From Desulfosporosinus acidiphilus SJ4 (GTDB taxonomy: Bacteria > Bacillota > Desulfitobacteriia > Desulfitobacteriales > Desulfitobacteriaceae), in NCBI RefSeq assembly GCF_000255115.2, contig NC_018068.1, forward strand, positions 2,203,977 to 2,267,976: 64,000 bases of DNA, given 5' to 3'. The first letter of the stretch is position 1. The number at the start of each line of letters is the position of its first letter. The translations under genes and the position numbers were made by a program. Positions 59,024 through 64,000 of this stretch are shown piece by piece. The notes under the pieces were generated by a model. That model saw only the letters and a program-made list of their open reading frames with translations, had not been told where the DNA came from and ran no database searches.

Positions 59024-60379
59024 ATAGAAGGTCTGTTTTGGAGCCTTTTCAAGGTTTTATTCGCATTTCTATTAATTGTTATAAATGGCGTTTTTGTGGC
59101 AGCGGAGTTTTCCATGGTTAAAGTCCGTAAAACCCGTTTGGCTGAATTGGCTGATAACGGGTCCCGTCGGGCACAGACTGCTTTGGAAGTCACCTCAAAA
59201 CTCGATGCTTATCTTTCGGCGAGCCAACTGGGGATTACTCTGGCTTCTTTGGGTTTAGGCTGGTTGGGAGAACCTGCTGTTTCCGCACTGATCGAACCTT
59301 TGTTTAAAGGCCTGGGCGTATGGGAGAGGCTGTATACTGAAACCATTTCCATAATTATTGCTTTTGCCTTGATTACCTGCTTACATATAGTATTGGGCGA
59401 ACTTGTTCCTAAATCTATAGCTATCCAAAAGGATGAGGGTACGGCTCTGGCAACAGCCGGTTTATTAAAAGGATTTTATAGGGTATTCTATCCGGTAATC
59501 TGGGCGCTCAACAACCTCGCGAACTTGGTCCTGCGTCTCTGGGGAATCGAACCGGCCAATGAACAGGACCTTGTCCACAGCGAGGAAGAACTGAGGATGT
59601 TGGTTGATGCCAGCCAAAGACACGGCTATTTAGATAAAATGGAAGGGAAACTTTTGGATAATGTGTTCGAGTTTTCCGACCGAATTGCCAGTGAGGTAAT
59701 GATTCCCCGCCAGGACATGGTTTGTATTTTTGTTCAGGACAAGTTTTCCGATATTCTTGAAGTTGTTAAGAAATATGGGCATACTCGTTATTTGCTCTGT
59801 GATGATGACAAAGATCATGTCCTAGGATTAGTACATATGAGGGACATTTTCTGGCTCCAAGAACAGTCTGAAGAGAAGGATATAACAAAAATTAAACGTG
59901 ACATTCTTGCCGTTCCCGAAGGGATGCCAATTTCCCACTTAGTACAGGCTATGCGAAGTCAACGAACGCATATGGCAGTGGTTGTTGACGAATTCGGCGG
60001 AACCGCAGGACTTGTGACCATTGAAGATATGCTGGAAGAACTGGTTGGAGAAATTTACGATGAATTTGAATCAGAGCAGCCTCCTATTGAAAAGCTGAAC
60101 GATCAAGAATATATCTTAAATGGCCGAGTTTTGATGGAAGAAGTATCGCAGTTACTTGAGATTCAGCTTGAGGAAGATACGGTATCGACCATTGGCGGTT
60201 ACGTTTTTTCCCGCTTAGGCCGCAAACCTTTAAAGGGTGACGTTATTTTTTTTGATGGATTTCTCTTTGAAGTGCTTGAAGTCAATGGTTTCAGAATAAC
60301 GAAAGTTAAGGTTACGAAAAAGCAGTCAATAGAAGAACCTATAGATGTTGAAACAAATGAGGGTGATAAAATGAAATGA
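59024..60379 (+). CDS. CNNM/CorC-type transporter with CBS domains (hemolysin family), apparent ATA start
   Basis: About 451 residues if started at ATA 59024. The first membrane segment (FLLIVINGVFVAAEFSMV) is part of the conserved DUF21/CNNM domain. Two CBS domains follow (about residues 215-335, EVMIPRQDMVCIF then VLGLVHMRDIF) and a C-terminal CorC/HlyC domain with DEFGGTAGLVTIEDMLEELV. Members move Mg2+ or Na+, or export metals. The nearest ATG or GTG (59096) would cut the first helix in half. AGGAGA sits 5 nt before the ATA codon, and a TAA closes the frame at 59003, so a non-ATG start, or a mutated or misread ATG, is likely. Confidence 0.85.
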   Translation: MEGLFWSLFKVLFAFLLIVINGVFVAAEFSMVKVRKTRLAELADNGSRRAQTALEVTSKLDAYLSASQLGITLASLGLGWLGEPAVSALIEPLFKGLGVWERLYTETISIIIAFALITCLHIVLGELVPKSIAIQKDEGTALATAGLLKGFYRVFYPVIWALNNLANLVLRLWGIEPANEQDLVHSEEELRMLVDASQRHGYLDKMEGKLLDNVFEFSDRIASEVMIPRQDMVCIFVQDKFSDILEVVKKYGHTRYLLCDDDKDHVLGLVHMRDIFWLQEQSEEKDITKIKRDILAVPEGMPISHLVQAMRSQRTHMAVVVDEFGGTAGLVTIEDMLEELVGEIYDEFESEQPPIEKLNDQEYILNGRVLMEEVSQLLEIQLEEDTVSTIGGYVFSRLGRKPLKGDVIFFDGFLFEVLEVNGFRITKVKVTKKQSIEEPIDVETNEGDKMK

Positions 60380-60453
60380 GCAGGTTGTCGCAAGATGCAT
60401 TTGCACGAGCACCTTTTGAGATAGATAGAGAAATGGTCCAGAAGTCGTTAAAT

Positions 60454-60482
60454 GATATGCTCCCCTTGACCGGGAGCATATC
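60454..60482. terminator. Hairpin between convergent CNNM and asnB genes
   Basis: GATATGCTCCC (60454-60464) and GGGAGCATATC (60472-60482) form an 11-bp perfect stem. U-runs on either side are poor, so termination strength is uncertain. Confidence 0.5.
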
Positions 60483-60566
60483 AAATAACGTACTCTTGGG
60501 CTATTTTTTTGCACATATACTGATTTGAAAAACTTTCTTACAATGACTCCCTTGGCTGAGTTAGTA

Positions 60567-62450
60567 TCAGAGGATTTGAATCTCCTTTTCCCTGAGCCAA
60601 AAATCCACTTGAATTAAGAAAGCAAAAAGTTGAGGTATATCCATAAGTTGGCCAAACCATGGGCGTCCTGAGGGCATAGCATCTGAAAGCTTCATGAGAT
60701 CTTCCAAGGCAGGAAGATTAATGAGGGGGAGCAAGGGTGATGAAGGGTCAGAAACGATTTCTCTCAGCCAACTGCGTACAGACTGCAGATACTCTGGGTG
60801 ATGGGTTTTGGGATAAGGGCTTTTACGGCGCCAAAGTACATCTTTCGGCAAAACACCTGTTAGTGCATGGCGGAGAAGTCCCTTTTCTCTTCCATCTAAA
60901 GCCTTCATCTCCCAAGGAATATTCCAAGCGTATTCTACAATGCGATGGTCACAGAAAGGAACCCTCACCTCTAAGCCAGTGGCCATGGTCATTCGGTCTT
61001 TGCGATCAAGCAGAGTAGGCATAAAACGAGTGATAGTTAGATAAGAGATCTCCCGGATTCGAGCCTCGCGTTGATGATCTGTGACGGTTCTGCTGTCTTG
61101 GTGTGTCGGAGCGCTGCCGGGAAGCTTTGAAATTTCGGTTAAGGCTTCCTCATAACGCTGTCTGATATAATCGTAAGGCTGAAGAAATTCTATTAATTCT
61201 GGAGAAAGCACTTGTAAGCGATTTTCTACGTGAAGTGCCCAGGGAAAGGTTTCCGCAGCCAGAGAGTCCGGGCGATGGAACCAAGGATAACCTCCAAATA
61301 CTTCATCTGCACATTCTCCCGAGAGACCCACTGTAACATGCTTTTTGATTTCTTGGGAAAAAAGCAGCAATGAAGAATCGACATCAGCCATACCCGGCAG
61401 ATCACGCGCCGATGCTGCAGCTTTCAGGGCATCCACAAGATCGGGAATCTTAAATGTACAATTCGTGTGCTGGGTAGAAAAAGCTTCGGACATTCGTTTT
61501 ATCCATGGACCGTCAGCATCGGGTTGAAAATCATTAGGTTTGAAATACTTGTCATTGTCGGCGTAATCCACCGAAAAGGTTGGCAAGGGGCCTTTTCCTT
61601 GATAGGCAACCGTATTGGCAGCAATGGCAGTAATGGCGCTGGAGTCCAAACCACCCGAAAGAAGGGTCCCAATCGGCACATCAGAGACCAATTGACGCTG
61701 GACAGTATCAAGAAAGAGGTTGCGGATTTTTGTCGCCGTCTGTGGAAGATCATCAGTATGGATGTTGTTCGGCAAAGCCCAGTATTGGTGGATTTTCAAG
61801 CCGTTATTGGAGTAGAGCATACTGTGTCCAGGTCTTAATTCGGATATCCCCTCGAAGACACCGTTGCCGGGAGTACGGGCGGGACCGATGAGGAAGACTT
61901 CTGCTAACCCGTTTTTCCCGATCAAAGGAGTAACTCCTGGGTGTTTGAGCAGGGCTTTAATTTCCGAAGCAAAAAGTAAGTAACCTTTTTGTTCGCTGTA
62001 AAAGAGAGGCTTAACCCCTAGCCTGTCTCTTGCAGCAAATAAATGCTGAGATTTACTGTCCCAGATGCCAAAAGCGAAAATCCCATTGAAGCGCTCCACA
62101 CAAGCCGGTCCCCATTCTAAATAGGAGACAAGCACGACTTCAGTATCCGAATGACCTTCAAACTGATAGCCGAGACTTTTAAGTTCTGTGCGAATATCTT
62201 GAGTATTATACAGCTCACCATTATAAATGAGAGTGTAAGTATGTTCTCCTCGTTGTCGGGTCATAGGCTGCAGTCCGCCTTCAGGATCAACAACTATCAA
62301 ACGACGATGACCAAGAGCAGCGCGAGGTGAGAACCAGTACCCTTCAGCATCAGGTCCGCGGGGTGTAAGAGTTTGAGTCATACTCCCCAGTACCTCTTTT
62401 TGAGATGACAAATCTCGTTTCCAATCAATCCAGCCAACAATACCGCACAT
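60567..62450 (-). CDS. asnB: Glutamine-hydrolysing asparagine synthetase
   Basis: A 627-residue enzyme. The N-terminal class II glutamine amidotransferase domain starts MCGIVGWIDW with the nucleophile Cys2 and continues with RGPDAEGYW, YNGELYN and ASEIKAL. The C-terminal synthetase domain has the ATP pyrophosphatase loop LLSGGLDSSAI (about residue 262) and LSGECADEVFGGYPW. It makes asparagine from aspartate, ATP and glutamine. Length fits the AsnB group of Bacillus (YisO/AsnB) rather than cell-wall amidases. GGGGGAAG is the ribosome site; a Fur-like box lies 25 nt before the ATG. Lone asnB genes can also modify peptidoglycan or peptides. Confidence 0.93.
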   Translation of the reverse strand: MCGIVGWIDWKRDLSSQKEVLGSMTQTLTPRGPDAEGYWFSPRAALGHRRLIVVDPEGGLQPMTRQRGEHTYTLIYNGELYNTQDIRTELKSLGYQFEGHSDTEVVLVSYLEWGPACVERFNGIFAFGIWDSKSQHLFAARDRLGVKPLFYSEQKGYLLFASEIKALLKHPGVTPLIGKNGLAEVFLIGPARTPGNGVFEGISELRPGHSMLYSNNGLKIHQYWALPNNIHTDDLPQTATKIRNLFLDTVQRQLVSDVPIGTLLSGGLDSSAITAIAANTVAYQGKGPLPTFSVDYADNDKYFKPNDFQPDADGPWIKRMSEAFSTQHTNCTFKIPDLVDALKAAASARDLPGMADVDSSLLLFSQEIKKHVTVGLSGECADEVFGGYPWFHRPDSLAAETFPWALHVENRLQVLSPELIEFLQPYDYIRQRYEEALTEISKLPGSAPTHQDSRTVTDHQREARIREISYLTITRFMPTLLDRKDRMTMATGLEVRVPFCDHRIVEYAWNIPWEMKALDGREKGLLRHALTGVLPKDVLWRRKSPYPKTHHPEYLQSVRSWLREIVSDPSSPLLPLINLPALEDLMKLSDAMPSGRPWFGQLMDIPQLFAFLIQVDFWLREKEIQIL

Positions 62451-62474
62451 GTTTAATTCTTCCCCCTATCTAAA

Positions 62475-62489
62475 AGATAATCATTATCA
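62475..62489. promoter_or_regulatory. Fur-box-like site upstream of asnB
   Basis: AGATAATCATTATCA matches the 7-1-7 Fur consensus TGATAATNATTATCA at all but the first base. It lies 25 nt upstream of the asnB ATG, in the leader or promoter. The rest of 62451-62802 has no credible gene: a frame from 62449 on the plus strand overlaps the site and lacks a ribosome site. Confidence 0.5.
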
Positions 62490-62802
62490 ATTAACTCCTT
62501 ACACTATATGCTTTGAGCATGCAATAGTTTACGGATTCGCTTTTGATTTGGGGAATCATATTTTTTCTAATTTACACCATTCATCGAGTTGTTTTGCCAA
62601 ATTCACTCAAGTGCCGAGAATTTCTATATATTTATTTCAAGCTGCGACAATTATAGGTATTCTTTGCATAGAGTCAAAAGAGTGAGGTTCTTTCGAAGGA
62701 AGATGAGAGAACATTTTATCTTAAGAAGATCAGCCATGCTCTAAATGGAACATTATGGAATAACTTGTAGGTAAGTGTATCACTGTAGGGGAGGTAATGG
62801 CT

Positions 62803-63033
62803 ATGACTGAAAATAAACTAGGTTGTTCCTGCAAATCGGTTAAGGAATTAGACAGCTTGCCGATTTTGATCGGCGGTATTATAGTTTATGAATTGGCAGT
62901 GACAGTCATAATGTTGGTCTTTATCTTATGGGAACTTGAAAAACCCAGTCAATGTCAATGTAATTCCTACAAGTCTGAGGAGGAAGAGTCTGAACCGGAA
63001 CGTGAAGTTATCGAGCTATCAACAGAAGAATAA
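62803..63033 (+). CDS. Small Cys-containing single-pass membrane protein, unknown
   Basis: A 76-residue protein: an N-terminal segment with CSCK (about residues 8-11), one membrane helix (about 20-42), then QCQCNSYKSEEEESEPE, an acidic tail. GGGGAGG lies 7 nt before the ATG at 62803 (an earlier ATG at 62797 is too close). Two CxC motifs at either end of the helix could bind metal or be palmitoylation-like/lipid-near sites; I do not recognise a family. It precedes dapL by about 500 nt. Confidence 0.5.
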   Translation: MTENKLGCSCKSVKELDSLPILIGGIIVYELAVTVIMLVFILWELEKPSQCQCNSYKSEEEESEPEREVIELSTEE

Positions 63034-63528
63034 TATCCTTAGAGATTACTAAATCCTAATCTAGAAAGCGTTATTCACTGAGATTCATAATCTTAAAGGG
63101 GGGGCTGCAAAACGAGCATCAAGTGCTCGGAGAGCAATTCCCCTTTCCATTAAACAATAAAATCTTGAGAGGTATTACTATTCGAAGATGAGTTCACATC
63201 GACTACTATCATATTCTCTGGGGATTTAATTACAAATCATTATACTGGGCATAGCTAGTTCTAGGTATGTCGGAAAAGCCTATAAGGAATTGTATTTGCC
63301 GTAGGCTTGTTCGATTATTGTTACTGTGCCGGGTATAAACCGTTCCTAAAAAGCTTAAGACTATTTTGAGGTATAGGGTGATAACTCTATAATTCAGATT
63401 TTGCTTTTGGCCAATCAGCGCTCTTGGCGGCATAAATTGTATACTTTACTGATTTAGTTGCAAAATCTTCGCACTGTAAATATAATTTGTAACATATAAA
63501 AGGAAAAAATAAAGGAGTTTGAATACAT
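63034..63528. other. Leader/intergenic region upstream of dapL with folded segment
   Basis: 495 bases without a gene. AAAGGGGGGGCTGC (63095) can pair with GCAATTCCCCTTT (63134-63146) around an inner GAGCA/TGCTC hairpin (63114-63128), a compact 52-nt structure of unknown kind. A lysine riboswitch was looked for and not found. A good ribosome site (AAAGGAG) lies before dapL. Confidence 0.45.
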
Positions 63529-64000
63529 ATGGCACTTGTCAACGAGAATTATCTAAAGTTACCGGGGAGTTACCTTTTTTCAGAAATAGCCCGCAGGATA
63601 AATAAATTTAAAGCAGACAATCCGGAAGCAGACATTATCCGTTTGGGAATCGGCGATGTAACCCGCCCATTATCTCCTGCAGTCATTGAGGCCATGCATC
63701 AAGGCGTTGAAGAGATGAGTAAGGCTGAAACGTTTAGGGGTTATGGGCCGGAGCAAGGGTATCAATTTCTTATAGAGAAAATAATGAATCATGATTTCAT
63801 TCCGCGAGGCGTAGAATTGTCTGTCGATGAGGTTTTTATCAGCGATGGAGCGAAAAGTGATACAGCAAATTTCCAAGAACTTTTTGGACTCAACAACATT
63901 ATGGCTGTGACAGACCCGGTCTATCCTGTTTACGTTGACAGCAATGTTATGGCAGGACGGACAGGATTTTATGACAGTAAGAAGGGACAGTACGATGCCA
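63529..64000 (+). CDS. dapL: LL-diaminopimelate aminotransferase, 3' end outside window
   Basis: The first 157 residues of a protein of about 410. [17 protein letters not shown] followed by [31 protein letters not shown] and [19 protein letters not shown] is diagnostic for DapL, the PLP enzyme converting tetrahydrodipicolinate straight to LL-diaminopimelate for lysine and peptidoglycan. The PLP Lys lies beyond the window. DapL is known from Desulfitobacteriaceae and other anaerobes, which agrees with the rest of the window. AAAGGAG lies 11 nt before the ATG. Confidence 0.95.
   Translation, partial: MALVNENYLKLPGSYLFSEIARRINKFKADNPEADIIRLGIGDVTRPLSPAVIEAMHQGVEEMSKAETFRGYGPEQGYQFLIEKIMNHDFIPRGVELSVDEVFISDGAKSDTANFQELFGLNNIMAVTDPVYPVYVDSNVMAGRTGFYDSKKGQYDA

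Noticed and set aside
62449-62685. 78-codon plus-strand frame
   Set aside because: It overlaps the asnB start and the Fur-like site, lacks a ribosome site, and has odd composition.
63150-63400. Lysine riboswitch upstream of dapL
   Set aside because: A short GAGGTATTACTATTCGAAGA stretch recalls the L-box start, but the other conserved segments are absent.

Overview
The window reads as chromosome of a low-GC, spore-forming anaerobic Firmicute, most likely a member of the Desulfosporosinus/Desulfitobacterium group. This is inferred from a Spo0E-like protein, PspA/flotillin genes of the Bacillus type, DapL, CWB2/VanW surface proteins, small c-type cytochromes, a sigma-54 regulator and a cobalamin riboswitch. 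No tRNA, rRNA or CRISPR array was seen. Genes are on both strands in short operons. Several intergenic gaps hold mobile-element debris or dispersed palindromic repeats.

Layout. 1-2.6 kb: end of an NRAMP-type transporter, a PAP2 phosphatase and a cytochrome c lipoprotein. 2.8-16 kb: a catabolic island. A sigma-54 activator (2763-4331) faces a near-perfect -24/-12 promoter (4577). This is followed by a split AtuA pair, an acyl-CoA carboxylase in three parts (carboxyltransferase, free biotin carrier, biotin carboxylase), an enoyl-CoA hydratase, an acyl-CoA dehydrogenase and a CoA-transferase. An IS110 element interrupts the gene string between carboxyltransferase and hydratase. The gene set fits activation, dehydrogenation, carboxylation and hydration of a methyl-branched acid such as isovalerate, or of an acyclic terpenoid acid.

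16-24 kb: a secF remnant, CBO0543-type and MFS membrane proteins, an internally deleted flavodoxin-like gene, then an NfeD-like / flotillin / PspA / Tim44-like membrane-stress operon. 24-33 kb: an OPT peptide transporter, a PqqD-like protein and PepV dipeptidase in one operon; an Fsr-like MFS with a PadR regulator; an HTH regulator behind a 44-nt perfect palindrome, with an esterase; MBL-fold and Lrp genes. 33-40 kb: an epimerase remnant, a lipoprotein, panB with an attenuator-like leader, pyruvate carboxylase, a tiny zinc ribbon and a diheme cytochrome.

40-56.5 kb: HTH and membrane protein pair, a CWB2-VanW surface protein, BFD-like ferredoxin, CcdA-TlpA thiol redox genes, an MFS exporter, a short UvrC-like nuclease, a phosphodiester glycosidase-like protein, an AlkA-type glycosylase, Spo0E, GNAT, CDF, SGNH, VTT, a diguanylate cyclase and an aminotransferase. 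56.5-64 kb: a cobalamin-riboswitch operon in which cobT is reduced to a fragment but cobU and cobS are intact; a CNNM/CBS transporter apparently starting at ATA; asnB next to a Fur-box-like site; and the start of dapL at the window edge.
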